Shown here one piece after another: positions 18,178 to 26,998 of a stretch of DNA of 64,000 nt (positions within the stretch are counted from its first letter, which is position 1; the number at the start of each line of letters is the position of its first letter). Source of the DNA: UBA6522 sp965237785 (GTDB taxonomy: Bacteria; Pseudomonadota; Gammaproteobacteria; Steroidobacterales; Rariloculaceae); the NCBI GenBank assembly GCA_965237785.1, contig OZ250159.1, forward strand, positions 1,426,001 to 1,490,000, read 5' to 3'. A program made the position numbers and the translations under genes. The notes below the pieces were generated by a model that was not told the DNA's origin, ran no database searches, and worked only from the letters and a program-made list of their open reading frames with translations.

Positions 18178-19674
18178 CTAGGCCTCGTCCGCAAACCAGT
18201 GGGCGCGCGCTGCCATGATCAAAGTGGCGGCACGCTCCGGTTCCAGGGATTCAATCCCCTCCAGATCATCCACCGCCTGTTCAGCGAGATCCTCACGCGT
18301 AACAATACCCCGGCTGGCCAATTCGAACGCGAGTTCCCGGTCCATGCCGTCGAGGCTCAAAAGGTCTTCCGCCGGCTCGGACTGGTCCAGAACTTCCTCG
18401 GTGACGATCGCCTTGGTGATGAGCACATCCCTCGCCCTGGCCCTGAGTTCGTTGACGATCTCCTCATTGAATTCTTCGATCGCAAGCAACTCATTCACCG
18501 GCACGTAAGCCACTTCCTCCAGGGATGAGAATCCTTCCTGTACGAGAATCGTGGCCACGTCTTCATCAACATCCAGTTCCGACATGAATTGGTCGACCAG
18601 CTCGCGAGATTCCTGCTCGCTCTTCTCGTCCGCATCGGTCTCCGTCATCACATTGAGTTCCCAGCCCGTCAACTCGCTGGCGAGGCGAATGTTCTGGCCG
18701 CCACGGCCAATGGCTTGCGACAGCTTCTCCTCGTCGACAGCGATATCCATGCTGTGGGATTCCTCATCCATGACGATACTGACCACGTCCGCCGGCGACA
18801 TTGCATTGATAACGAACTGCGCCGGATTCTCGTCGTACAGAATGATGTCCACTCGCTCGCCCGCCAGTTCGTTGGAAACGGCCTGGACGCGCGAGCCGCG
18901 CATGCCGACGCATGCGCCGACAGGATCGATGCGAGCGTCATTGCTTCTGACCGCAATTTTTGCCCGCAATCCCGGGTCCCTTGCCGCGCCGATGATATCA
19001 ATCAGGCTCTGGCCGACTTCGGGGACTTCCAACTTGAATAACTCGACGAGAAATTGCGGCGACGTGCGCGTCATGAACAACTGTGGACCCCGCTGCTCCG
19101 AGCGCACCTCCCGCAGCATTCCCTTGACGCGATCCTGGGGTTTTATCGGTTCTCTGGGGATCAGTTCTTCCCGAGCCAGGAAGCCTTCCGCGTTTCCGCC
19201 AAGGTCAACGTAGGCGCCGTTGCGATCGACCCGTTTGACGATTCCGCCGACCAATTCGCCCTCGCGCTCCTCGTAGTCCTCGACGACCTGCTTTCGCTCG
19301 GCCTCGCGAACCTTCTGAACGATCACCTGCTTGGCGGTCTGTGCCGCGATCCGCCCGAATTCCACTGACTCAAGGGGAATTTCCACGTATTCGCCAGGCT
19401 GCGCGTCGCTATCGACTTCGACGGCATCCTGCAACCGTAACTCCCGTACGGGTTCCTCCAATTCGTCGGAATCGTCGGCAAACACCATCCAACGTCTGAA
19501 CGTCTCGTACGCTCCACTCTTGCGATCGATGGCAACGCGTACGTCGATATCGTCACCGTGGCGTTTGCGGGATGCCGAAGCCAGCGCCGCTTCGATGGCC
19601 TCGAAGATGATCTCCTTGTCCATGCCTTTCTCATTGGAAACGGCGTCGGCTACCATCAACATTTCTTTATTCAT
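18178..19674 (-). CDS. nusA: Transcription termination/antitermination factor NusA
   Basis: NusA binds RNA polymerase and modulates pausing, termination and antitermination. The ATG at 19672-19674 starts MNKEMLMVADAVSNEKG and gives 498 residues. The N-domain is followed by S1 (EGELVGGIVKRVDRNGAYVDLGG), KH1 and KH2 (GACVGMRGSRVQAV, AIGRGGQNIRLA), and two C-terminal acidic helix-hairpin repeats typical of gammaproteobacteria. It is between rimP (25 bases upstream) and infB. Confidence 0.96.
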   Translation of the reverse strand: MNKEMLMVADAVSNEKGMDKEIIFEAIEAALASASRKRHGDDIDVRVAIDRKSGAYETFRRWMVFADDSDELEEPVRELRLQDAVEVDSDAQPGEYVEIPLESVEFGRIAAQTAKQVIVQKVREAERKQVVEDYEEREGELVGGIVKRVDRNGAYVDLGGNAEGFLAREELIPREPIKPQDRVKGMLREVRSEQRGPQLFMTRTSPQFLVELFKLEVPEVGQSLIDIIGAARDPGLRAKIAVRSNDARIDPVGACVGMRGSRVQAVSNELAGERVDIILYDENPAQFVINAMSPADVVSIVMDEESHSMDIAVDEEKLSQAIGRGGQNIRLASELTGWELNVMTETDADEKSEQESRELVDQFMSELDVDEDVATILVQEGFSSLEEVAYVPVNELLAIEEFNEEIVNELRARARDVLITKAIVTEEVLDQSEPAEDLLSLDGMDRELAFELASRGIVTREDLAEQAVDDLEGIESLEPERAATLIMAARAHWFADEA

Positions 19675-19699
19675 CGCTAGACCATCTCCACGAAATACA

Positions 19700-20158
19700 T
19701 CATGGCCCGGGCACGAGCCTCGCCGAGGCGATATCCGCCGGCTGCAACCGCCAGACTTCGCCGTCAATGTCCATCAGGATCGCCTCATCCCGAATGCCCA
19801 GCAGCCGCCCGTTCAGCATACGGCGGCTATCGCGCGGCTCTCTCAACCGGACTTTCGCCTGATGGTTCCTGAACCGGCTAAAGTGCGCCAAAGTGCGCAG
19901 GGGCCGGTTGAGTCCGGGTGACGACACTTCCAGCACATAGTGCCCGGGCAATGGATCCTCGACATCCAGGAACGCGCCAAGCTGCCGGCTGACTCGCTCG
20001 CAATCCTCGAGATTCACGCCGCCATCCTTATCGATGAAGATCCGCAGCAATCCATTGCTCCCCACACGCACATCGATATCCACCAATTCATACCCGAGCG
20101 CCTCGACTGGCGGTTCCAGCAGTTCGATGAGTCGCTGTTTGCGGGTCGCGTGGTCCAT
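19700..20158 (-). CDS. rimP: Ribosome maturation factor RimP
   Basis: RimP assists 30S maturation. From the ATG at 20156-20158 the product is 152 residues. It has LIELLEPPVEALGYELVDIDV, LRIFIDKDGGVNLEDCERVSRQL and LEVSSPGLNRPL in the N-domain, and an SH3-like C-domain. The chosen start has no good ribosome binding site because the T-run of an intrinsic terminator lies 12 bases upstream. A GTG four codons earlier is an alternative. It is the first gene of the rimP-nusA-infB-rbfA-truB-rpsO-pnp operon. Confidence 0.93.
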   Translation of the reverse strand: MDHATRKQRLIELLEPPVEALGYELVDIDVRVGSNGLLRIFIDKDGGVNLEDCERVSRQLGAFLDVEDPLPGHYVLEVSSPGLNRPLRTLAHFSRFRNHQAKVRLREPRDSRRMLNGRLLGIRDEAILMDIDGEVWRLQPADIASARLVPGP

Positions 20159-20170
20159 TCGTATCAACAC

Positions 20171-20193
20171 AAAAAATGGGCCCGAGGCCCATT
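20171..20193 (-). terminator. Intrinsic terminator immediately before rimP
   Basis: On the minus strand an eight-base stem (AATGGGCC / GGCCCATT) with a three-base loop is followed by a T-run. It ends only 12 bases before the rimP start codon. Its position suggests transcription attenuation of the operon rather than the end of an upstream gene. Rfam describes a rimP leader motif with such a premature terminator; I am recalling that family and have not compared it here. Confidence 0.7.
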
Positions 20194-20240
20194 GTTCTTC
20201 TTTCGCCCTCCTCAATATGCCCCTTTTCGGCGGGACCAAA

Positions 20241-20263
20241 CAAAAGGCCCCAAACGGGGCCTT
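20241..20263 (-). terminator. Second intrinsic terminator in the rimP leader
   Basis: On the minus strand an AAGGCCCC / GGGGCCTT stem with a GTTT loop is followed by TTGTTTG. It lies about 50 bases upstream of the first terminator. No tRNA or other gene that it could terminate was found between it and 20422. The stretch 20264-20422 must hold the operon promoter. A TACAAT near 20365 on the minus strand is a possible -10, with no clear -35. Confidence 0.65.
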
Positions 20264-20422
20264 CGAAACAAAGGCTTTACCTCAAAAAACAACATCAACT
20301 AGCTGAAATATAACGAAAACAACTAGCGAACAAACGGTTGCTGTCCCGCTAAATCTGACGTATTGTACCTTAAGTGACGGTCCGGGGATAGGCTCAGCCA
20401 AGCAAATAGAGAGACCGAAATT

Positions 20423-20608
20423 ATGGTCCGATTCGCTGCCCTGGTTCTCGCCTTCGCCATGGGTGGCTGCGCGCCCTCAATCGACCGGATCAATCGCGTC
20501 GCCCCGGTCAACCGCTATTGCGAGGATGCGCCTTTTGCTGGAATACCCGTCTCAATGAGTCGCGGCGGCGCGGGGAAGGGCTCCCGCCCATTCAGACTAA
20601 TCGAATAG
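20423..20608 (+). CDS. Possible small lipoprotein
   Basis: The 61-residue frame opens with a short hydrophobic stretch and a lipobox-like MGGC (Cys at about residue 16), followed by a polar tail. No strong ribosome binding site is visible and I know no relatives. It lies between the divergent rimP leader and the convergent molybdenum hydroxylase gene. The codon pattern is acceptable but the case is weak. Confidence 0.3.
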   Translation: MVRFAALVLAFAMGGCAPSIDRINRVAPVNRYCEDAPFAGIPVSMSRGGAGKGSRPFRLIE

Positions 20609-20647
20609 TCATGCTGACAAGGCGCCCCTGTACGCCGTCTCGAACAC

Positions 20648-22888
20648 CTATGCCCGTATCGCGGCGAGAACTCGTGCCGGTGTCAAGGGGATATGACGTA
20701 TGCGCGCGCCGGTGGCCGCAAACACGGCATTGGCAAGGGCCGCCGCCGTCGCCGCCAGACCCGTCTCCCCGATGCCGGTTGGTGGATTGTTCGTGGAGAT
20801 GGCCCGAACGTGGACGTTCGGCATTTCGTGCATGCGCATTACGGGGTGGTCGTAGTAGTTGTTCTGCTGGACCTGCCCCGCGGTGATATCGATCTGCTCG
20901 CGCAATGCGCTGCTGATCCCGAAGATGACATTGCCTTCGAGCTGCGCCTCGGAATTGCCTGGCTGAAGCAAATAACCGGCATCCGCAACCAGCCAGAAGT
21001 CCTGGACGTTGACCATGCCGCTGATCTCATCCACGGAAACCTCGGCAATGCCCGCGGCGTAGGTGGCGCTATAACCGGCGAGTGCCAGGCCGAGAGCGGA
21101 CCCCTCGCGGGTTCGCGCCCAGTCCGCCATCTCCGCGACGGTTTCGAGCACAGTCAAGGCCCGCGGGTTGTTTCGGCAAAGCTGCATGCGAAACTCAAGT
21201 GGATCGATATTTCGGGCCACTGCCAATTCGTCGACAAAGGATTCGGCGGCAAAATTCGTATAACTGGTTGCGACGCCGCGCCAGGCGCACACCCGTGAGC
21301 AACGCTCGGTGAGAATATGCTCGGCCCTGAAATTCGGTATATCGTAATGCGAGCTTTCCGAGCCCAGCATGGCGATCACATCCCGTCCCGCCGACACTTC
21401 CCAGCGCGGTGGATTCATGTATTCGAGAACTTTCGGCGCGGCGACGCGATGGTTCCAGCCCACCAAGTTCCCTTCCGCATCGAAACCGGCGCGTATGCAC
21501 TGCGCGGCGGCATTCCTGAAGGTGCCGTCCTTGACGTCGTCCTCGCGGGTCCAGATGACCTTGACCGGCTTGCCGATCGCCCTGGAAACGAGCAGCGCGT
21601 CTTCGACGTATCGTTGCCGGCGCAACGTCCGCCGACCGAATCCTCCGCCGATGAACATCGGGTGCAGCACAATCTTGTCCGGTGTCGTCTCGAGGAACTC
21701 CGCGGCGCCGAGAATGGAGAGGCTCTGGGTTTGCGTACTCACCCAAATCTCCGCGGCCTTACCGTCCTCGGTCACGTGGGCCGTGGCGTTCATGGGCTCC
21801 ATCTGCGCGTGATACGCGGGGTCGCTTCGGTAGGTGGCTTCGACGATCTCCGCCGCGCCGCCCAACGCCGCGTCCACATCGCCCGCTTCACGCCACGCCG
21901 TGCCGGTCCGCGCAAGATCCTCGGCCTGCACCACATAGGAATCGAGGTCCGATTCAAGGTTGGCTTCCCGGAAGCGTGACGACTCGCTCCAGGTGACATT
22001 GAGCGCCTCCCTGCCCCACTTGCTCGCTTCGTAGGTATCGGCGACCACGGCAACGCCCCATGGCAGCGACACGACGTCAGTGACGCCGGCGACCGCTCGC
22101 GCCGCGCTGTCGTCGGTCGACATCGGCTCCTCGCCTTCAACAGGCGCCCGCAGCACCGATGCGTACACCATGTCCGGCACTTGCACGTCGATGCCGAATT
22201 CGGCGCTGCCATCGGATTTGGCGAGCATGTCCCGCCTCGGCATGTCCCGACCGAGATATCGGTGCCCGCCGTAGGGCTTGAGTTCCTCATCGCTCACTTC
22301 CGGCAAGCTCTCCGGCAACTCGGTGAACGCCACGATCTCGCCATAACTCAAACGTCGCCCCGACGGCGTATGAACCGCCACGCTCGGTTCGGTCGCAAGC
22401 TCGCCCACCGGCACGTCCCAGTGAACCGCGGCCGATTGCAGGAGCAGCTTGCGCGCCTGCGCACCCGCCCGGCGCAAGGGTTCGAAGTACGCTCGTACTG
22501 TTGCACTGCCGGCGGTATAAAGCATGTTCTGGAAGAACGGGTTGCCGTAGGCCTCGTCGTGGAACGCAACCGTCTCGACTATCACCTTGTCCCAGTCGGC
22601 ATCGAGTTCGTCGGCGAGAATCAGCGGCAACGCGGTGGACGATCCCTGGCCCATTTCAGTTGCCGGAAATTGCACCGTGACCGTGTCGTCGGCGCCGAGG
22701 GTGACCCAGATATTCGGCGTAACCTCGCTCGAACCCGCGGCAGGCGCCGGTCCCGACGGCGGTGCCAGATCCGATGTGCACGCGCCAATTAAACCCGTTG
22801 AACCGACGACAAGCGTGAGTCCGCCCACGCCGTACAGAAATTCGCGGCGGTTCGCCGAGAAGAGCTCCTGTGCGACTTGATTCTTCAT
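20648..22888 (-). CDS. Molybdopterin-dependent aldehyde/isoquinoline oxidoreductase large subunit (IorB-like)
   Basis: This is the large, molybdenum-binding subunit of a two-subunit xanthine oxidase-family hydroxylase that oxidises an aldehyde or N-heterocycle. From the ATG at 22886-22888 it has 746 residues. A twin-arginine signal (NRREFL) is followed by LIGAC, which reads as a lipobox, so a Tat-exported lipoprotein is possible. Family landmarks are MGQGSSTALPLILADELDADW, IGGGFGRR, and a GIGETGL loop near the C-terminus. The 2Fe-2S subunit gene ends one base upstream. Substrate cannot be told from sequence, and no cytochrome partner is adjacent. Confidence 0.88.
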   Translation of the reverse strand: MKNQVAQELFSANRREFLYGVGGLTLVVGSTGLIGACTSDLAPPSGPAPAAGSSEVTPNIWVTLGADDTVTVQFPATEMGQGSSTALPLILADELDADWDKVIVETVAFHDEAYGNPFFQNMLYTAGSATVRAYFEPLRRAGAQARKLLLQSAAVHWDVPVGELATEPSVAVHTPSGRRLSYGEIVAFTELPESLPEVSDEELKPYGGHRYLGRDMPRRDMLAKSDGSAEFGIDVQVPDMVYASVLRAPVEGEEPMSTDDSAARAVAGVTDVVSLPWGVAVVADTYEASKWGREALNVTWSESSRFREANLESDLDSYVVQAEDLARTGTAWREAGDVDAALGGAAEIVEATYRSDPAYHAQMEPMNATAHVTEDGKAAEIWVSTQTQSLSILGAAEFLETTPDKIVLHPMFIGGGFGRRTLRRQRYVEDALLVSRAIGKPVKVIWTREDDVKDGTFRNAAAQCIRAGFDAEGNLVGWNHRVAAPKVLEYMNPPRWEVSAGRDVIAMLGSESSHYDIPNFRAEHILTERCSRVCAWRGVATSYTNFAAESFVDELAVARNIDPLEFRMQLCRNNPRALTVLETVAEMADWARTREGSALGLALAGYSATYAAGIAEVSVDEISGMVNVQDFWLVADAGYLLQPGNSEAQLEGNVIFGISSALREQIDITAGQVQQNNYYDHPVMRMHEMPNVHVRAISTNNPPTGIGETGLAATAAALANAVFAATGARIRHIPLTPARVLAAIRA

Positions 22889-22889
22889 T

Positions 22890-23342
22890 TCAAATCTCCG
22901 CCGCGGCACGCTCGATGGCCCGGATGATGCGGTTGTAGGTTCCGCACCGGCAGATGATCGTACTCATATGGGCGATGATCTCGTCGCGGGATGGGTCTGG
23001 ATTCGTCGCCAGAAGGTCGGCTGCTCGCATGATCTGGCCAGACTGACAGTAGCCGCATTGCGGCACCTCCTCTTCGACCCACGCCCGCTGCAGCGGATGA
23101 TCGGAATCCGGCGAAAGTCCTTCGATCGTGGTGATCTCGCGGCCCTCGACGGCAGACACCGGCGTCAGACAGGAATAAGTCGACGATCCATCGATATGAA
23201 CGGTGCAGGCCCCGCACTGACCGACGCCGCAACCGAACTTGGTGCCGGTGTACTTGAGGTGTTCTCTGATCACCCAGAGCAAGGGTGTCCGAGGATCGGC
23301 ATCGACTTCGACAGCCTCTCCGTTGATCGAAAAACTCGCCAT
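22890..23342 (-). CDS. 2Fe-2S subunit of the molybdenum hydroxylase (IorA-like)
   Basis: The 150-residue small subunit carries two 2Fe-2S clusters that pass electrons from the molybdenum site. From the ATG at 23340-23342 the product reads MASFSINGEAVEVDADPRTP. The plant-type motif CGVGQCGACTVHIDGS with a later Cys is at about residues 38-60. The helical-domain motif CGYCQSGQI and CRCG are in the C-terminal half. A longer frame upstream has no similarity. It is translated just before the large subunit. Confidence 0.92.
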   Translation of the reverse strand: MASFSINGEAVEVDADPRTPLLWVIREHLKYTGTKFGCGVGQCGACTVHIDGSSTYSCLTPVSAVEGREITTIEGLSPDSDHPLQRAWVEEEVPQCGYCQSGQIMRAADLLATNPDPSRDEIIAHMSTIICRCGTYNRIIRAIERAAAEI

Positions 23343-23464
23343 GACAATTACCTCAATGATGGCGGCGCCATGCCTACCGTGTAACCTTGAGTTTATACCC
23401 ATCCGCACGGACTAAACCAGCTTGCGCGGGCACGCCGGCAACCTATCCGGGCGCGTCGTTCAGA

Positions 23465-24097
23465 TCAGCCGGAGTTCAGTCGACAGCGGTAGTGGTGCCA
23501 AACCAGTCGGGCCGCAACCGCTCGCCACGGCTGCCAGCGGTCACCGGTTTGCACCAGAGCCGCCGTGTCGGTACCCGGGAACAAATCCTCGATACCGCGT
23601 TGCAAAGCCAGGTCCCCAGGCGCCCACACGTCAATGCGCTTCAATGACGACATAAGATAGATTCTGGCGCTCCAGGGCCCGATACCCGGCTGTGCGCAGA
23701 GCGTCGCAATGATGTCCTCATCGCCCAGTCGCTCCAGACCGGCAATCGACAGGCGCCGCTCCACCACGGCTCGCGCAAGCTCATGACAATACCGGGCTTT
23801 CTGGCGGCTCAAACCCAGGGCCCGCAGACCGTCCTGCCCCGCCTCGTACACGCGGCGTGCCGACATTCCACCCAGCGACTCGCTGACCCGTCGAAACAGC
23901 GTCGCCGCCGCTGCGGCGGAGATCTGTTGTGCGAGAATAGTACGAAACAGCGACTCGATTCCGGCCTTGCTACTCCAGAATTTGGGCAAGCCCCAACGCC
24001 TGAGGACTTCATCGAGTTCCGGAAACTGCGCCGCCAATCCCATCGCATAGCGCGGAAAGCTGTGCGCGTTCAGCGCGCCGTACTCGAGTGGCGTCAC
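23465..24097 (-). CDS. AlkA-type DNA-3-methyladenine glycosylase (HhH-GPD)
   Basis: The enzyme excises alkylated bases in base-excision repair. The 210-residue product has the HhH-GPD core: LFRTILAQQISAAAA, GLSRQKARYCHELA, the hairpin LCAQPGIGPWSARIYLM and the catalytic Asp in VWAPGDLALQRG. It lacks the N-terminal AlkA extension and any FeS cluster motif, so it is the short Mag/AlkA form. It stands alone between the TRAP protein gene and iorA, on the same strand. Confidence 0.87.
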   Translation of the reverse strand: MTPLEYGALNAHSFPRYAMGLAAQFPELDEVLRRWGLPKFWSSKAGIESLFRTILAQQISAAAAATLFRRVSESLGGMSARRVYEAGQDGLRALGLSRQKARYCHELARAVVERRLSIAGLERLGDEDIIATLCAQPGIGPWSARIYLMSSLKRIDVWAPGDLALQRGIEDLFPGTDTAALVQTGDRWQPWRAVAARLVWHHYRCRLNSG

Positions 24098-24166
24098 GCC
24101 TGGTGTACCCGATCCATTTGGCGTGCGGCAACTGCCTGCCGCCCGCGTCTGCGCCCGGGCACGCCG

Positions 24167-25258
24167 CTACGGCAATTCGCGGGTCGACAGGTACGCCCCT
24201 TCGGAAATGGCCTGCCACGGCTGCGACAACGCCATGAACTCACGGTAGGAGGCCCAAACCTTGGCGACCACCGGATCTTCCGCGGCGAGTTCCTCGACCA
24301 CCGTGTAGGTCAACTCCTTGAGGCCCACGAGAACATCGTCCGGAAACTTGCGCACCTCCACGTTCCCCTCGGACTGCAGTTGTCGCAGCGCCGTCGCGTT
24401 TCGCGCCATGAATTCCGAGGCCATATCCAGTGTGGTGGCCTGGCAGGCCACGCGGACGATGGCCTGCAAGTCCTCGGGCAGGGAGTCCCACGCCTGGCGA
24501 TTGATCATGCACTCCAGCGTCGGCCCCGGCTCCTGCCAGCCTGGGTAGTAGTAATAGCGTGCCGCCCGGTGCAACCCGATCGCCACGTCGTTGTACGGGC
24601 TCACCCACTCGGTCGCGTCGATGCTGCCGGTCTGCAGCGCGGTGAAGATTTCCGACAATGGCAAGTTTACCGGCGTGCCGCCCGCGCGCCGCAGAACCTC
24701 GCCGCCGATTCCGGGGATTCGCATCTTGAGCCCCTCGAGATCCGCCATGCTTTCGATCGGCCGATTGAACCAACCGCCCATTTGCACGCCAGTGTTGCCC
24801 GCCGGGAACGGCACTAGGTTAAAGGGCTCGTAGACTTCGCGCCAAAGCTCCAGGCCGCCCCCGTAGTAGAGCCACGCGTTTTGCTCATGGGCATTCAAAC
24901 CGAAGGGAATCGTCGCGAAGAACTGCGCGGCTTCCGACTTTCCGCGCCAATAGTAGGCGGCCCCATGACCCATTTCGGCGGAACCCTGGGACACGGCGTC
25001 GAAAATCTCAAACGCGGGAACCAGTTCACCGGCGGCATAGATCGTGATTTCCATACGTCCCGCGCTCATTTCCTGAATATAGCGGGCCAGCGTATTGACG
25101 CCCGTACCCAGCCCCGGAAAGTTGGGCAACCACGTCGTCACCAGCTTCCACGAAAAACGCTCAGCCGTGTCGGCAACGCCCTGCTCCTGGGTCTGAGGCG
25201 TACAAGCCGCCAGCGCAGCGCCTCCTCCAAGTCCACCGATAAATTCACGTCGTTTCAT
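24167..25258 (-). CDS. TRAP transporter solute-binding protein, DctP family
   Basis: The 363-residue periplasmic binding protein starts MKRREFIGGLGGGAALAAC, combining a twin-arginine motif with a lipobox-like LAAC. DctP landmarks include TWLPNFPGLGTGVNTLA, EIFDAVSQGSAEMGHGAAYYW, and GLKMRIPGIGGEVLRRAGGTPV with the conserved arginine that clamps a carboxylate. The subgroup resembles binding proteins annotated for mannitol or chloroaromatic compounds, which often bind keto acids. No TRAP membrane subunits are in the window, so its partner is elsewhere or missing. Confidence 0.87.
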   Translation of the reverse strand: MKRREFIGGLGGGAALAACTPQTQEQGVADTAERFSWKLVTTWLPNFPGLGTGVNTLARYIQEMSAGRMEITIYAAGELVPAFEIFDAVSQGSAEMGHGAAYYWRGKSEAAQFFATIPFGLNAHEQNAWLYYGGGLELWREVYEPFNLVPFPAGNTGVQMGGWFNRPIESMADLEGLKMRIPGIGGEVLRRAGGTPVNLPLSEIFTALQTGSIDATEWVSPYNDVAIGLHRAARYYYYPGWQEPGPTLECMINRQAWDSLPEDLQAIVRVACQATTLDMASEFMARNATALRQLQSEGNVEVRKFPDDVLVGLKELTYTVVEELAAEDPVVAKVWASYREFMALSQPWQAISEGAYLSTRELP

Positions 25259-25340
25259 AGCCTTGCTCTCCCATGCGGTCTTGCATTCCGTCGCGATTCC
25301 CTACGCCGGGATATCCTCTCGGTCCCGACGATCGTTCACC

Positions 25341-25550
25341 GTGGACAATTCCCGTGGCGATGCCGAGTTCTTCGGTCACCCCATAAAAGTCTACAACAGC
25401 CTGACCGCCGCCGTCCGCGCGATAGGCCGCAGCCGCGGCAATTCAGGTCTGCAACTCCATGAAACCAATGCCGCCCTGCTCATCGAGATCGAGGGGCTGG
25501 GCCGGCTGGCGAATCCCGTCATCCACGTGCCGGCTCACGACAGTCCGTAG
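25341..25550 (+). CDS. Small protein of unknown function
   Basis: This 69-residue frame from a GTG shows strongly G/C-ending codons over its last 55 codons, as in neighbouring genes. That suggests real coding or the 3' end of a former gene. The same frame is open back to 25263 but loses the codon bias there. The sequence is soluble and weakly amphipathic, with NSLTAAVRAIGRSRGNSGL and ending VIHVPAHDSP. I do not recognise a family. It is convergent with the small membrane protein at 25555-25725. Confidence 0.35.
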   Translation: MDNSRGDAEFFGHPIKVYNSLTAAVRAIGRSRGNSGLQLHETNAALLIEIEGLGRLANPVIHVPAHDSP

Positions 25551-25554
25551 CGCG

Positions 25555-25725
25555 TCAGCGGGACCGGCGGCCGATTCGCACCAGCAACCCGGCCAGCCCG
25601 AGCAGTCCCAGGCCAACAATCAGCGCCACCGGGTTGCGTGCCGCGTAGAAGAAAAACAGGGACAAACCACTGGCGGCAGCGATCACGCTGAGCATCAGGT
25701 ACCAGACAATACCGCTACGGCCCAT
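25555..25725 (-). CDS. Small two-helix membrane protein downstream of actF
   Basis: The 56-residue frame begins MGRSGIVWYLML and has two hydrophobic helices (about residues 6-26 and 31-50), the second ending in a basic tail RIGRRSR. It starts 73 bases after the ActF stop on the same strand and could be a last cistron of the complex III operon. No clear ribosome binding site is seen, but an in-frame stop upstream fixes the ATG as the only start. Family unknown. Confidence 0.45.
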   Translation of the reverse strand: MGRSGIVWYLMLSVIAAASGLSLFFFYAARNPVALIVGLGLLGLAGLLVRIGRRSR

Positions 25726-25798
25726 ACGCGGCGATGGCTATCGAGGGGATTTCGTCGGGCAACCCATCCGGAATCACGATGATCGCGGGTACGCGCGA

Positions 25799-26980
25799 CT
25801 AGTGCCTGTGAACCGGCTTCAACGCCAGTTCCCAACGCGAGTACATCGGTAACCGGTTGGCCAGGGCAATGACCACGGCAATAAATCCGGCCGCCAGGCC
25901 CACCGTGACGCCGATGTCAAGCCAACTACTGAAAGGGCGATCGTCGGGCGAGAACACGGGCACGACAGTCAGGTATTTGAATAGCCAGATTCCCAGGTTG
26001 ATCCCGATCGCGAGGATGCACATGGCCCACGTCGATCGCTTGACGAACGCTAGAATCAGCGCGACGAAGGGAATAAAGAAGCAGCCGGCCATCATGGTCC
26101 AGAAATACGGCCCGTAATGCCCGTACATCTGCCGCCACAACGGTTCAGTCTCGTGTGGAAGGTCCCCGAACCACGTGACGAAGAACTGCGCCCAGAAGAA
26201 ATACATCCACATAAGCGTGAATCCGGTCACGAGCATCCCGAGGCTGCGTACCTGATCCATGCCGAACGGCGAGTCGGAGCCCTTGGCGCCGCCAAGCAGG
26301 GCGGGAAAGACGATCAGCGCGGCGGTCCCGGCAAAAATATTGCCGAACCAGAAAAGGATCGGGAATACGGTGCTGTGCCAATGCTCGATCAGCATCATGC
26401 CGAAATCCCACGCGAAGAACGTGTTGCAGAGCACATAGCCCAACAGGATGAAGGGTGAGAGCAAATAAAGCCGGGCCTCGACCGCCCGGTGATCGATCTC
26501 CTCCCCGTCGGACCCGGCCAGGTCCGGCTGCAGGCCCTTGAACGCGTAGTAGACCGCCAGCCCATAGAACACCGCGAGACCGCACAGATTCCTGATCAAC
26601 AGCCAGCCGCCGTCGAGCCACGGGCTCAGATGTGTCTCCGGCGACGCATCGAGCCAGTAGAACAGGTCGTCGCGTCCGTAGGCGTAAATCAGCAGGAATC
26701 CCACCACCGCAAACGGCAGAAACGCCAGAGTGCTGAACTCCGCGAGCCGATAATAGGGCTTTGACCATTGGGCCTTTACCAACCGGGTCATCGCGCAGAA
26801 TACGACCCCGGTCTGGCTGACCCCCATCAAGAACAGGAACGAAGCCGTCAGTAGCCCGATGTCGGGCTGAATGCCGCTGCTCACACCGGCGACAAGACTC
26901 GCGATGCCGACCAGGAACAGGCCGATGAACACCCAGAGTACGGAACGGGGAGCAAGCGTGGTGCGGGAGGTGGAAGCCAT
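25799..26980 (-). CDS. actF: Alternative complex III subunit ActF
   Basis: ActF is a multi-helix membrane subunit of alternative complex III, the quinol:electron-acceptor oxidoreductase that replaces the bc1 complex. The 393-residue product has about ten membrane segments and resembles ActC/NrfD-type proteins. Landmarks are FLFLMGVSQTGVVFCAMTRL, WDFGMMLIEHWHSTVFPILFWFGN and a GYVLCNTFFAWD stretch. It starts 18 bases after the actE stop and is the last recognised act gene. Confidence 0.85.
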   Translation of the reverse strand: MASTSRTTLAPRSVLWVFIGLFLVGIASLVAGVSSGIQPDIGLLTASFLFLMGVSQTGVVFCAMTRLVKAQWSKPYYRLAEFSTLAFLPFAVVGFLLIYAYGRDDLFYWLDASPETHLSPWLDGGWLLIRNLCGLAVFYGLAVYYAFKGLQPDLAGSDGEEIDHRAVEARLYLLSPFILLGYVLCNTFFAWDFGMMLIEHWHSTVFPILFWFGNIFAGTAALIVFPALLGGAKGSDSPFGMDQVRSLGMLVTGFTLMWMYFFWAQFFVTWFGDLPHETEPLWRQMYGHYGPYFWTMMAGCFFIPFVALILAFVKRSTWAMCILAIGINLGIWLFKYLTVVPVFSPDDRPFSSWLDIGVTVGLAAGFIAVVIALANRLPMYSRWELALKPVHRH

Positions 26981-26998
26981 TGCAGTCGAGTCCCCGTT

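Noticed and set aside
20264..20422. Possible initiator tRNA gene before rimP, as in enteric bacteria
   Set aside because: No cloverleaf, T-loop or CCA-type end could be found on either strand.
25263..25340. Upstream extension of the small gene at 25341
   Set aside because: The frame is open but the codon bias disappears, so I started the gene at the GTG.
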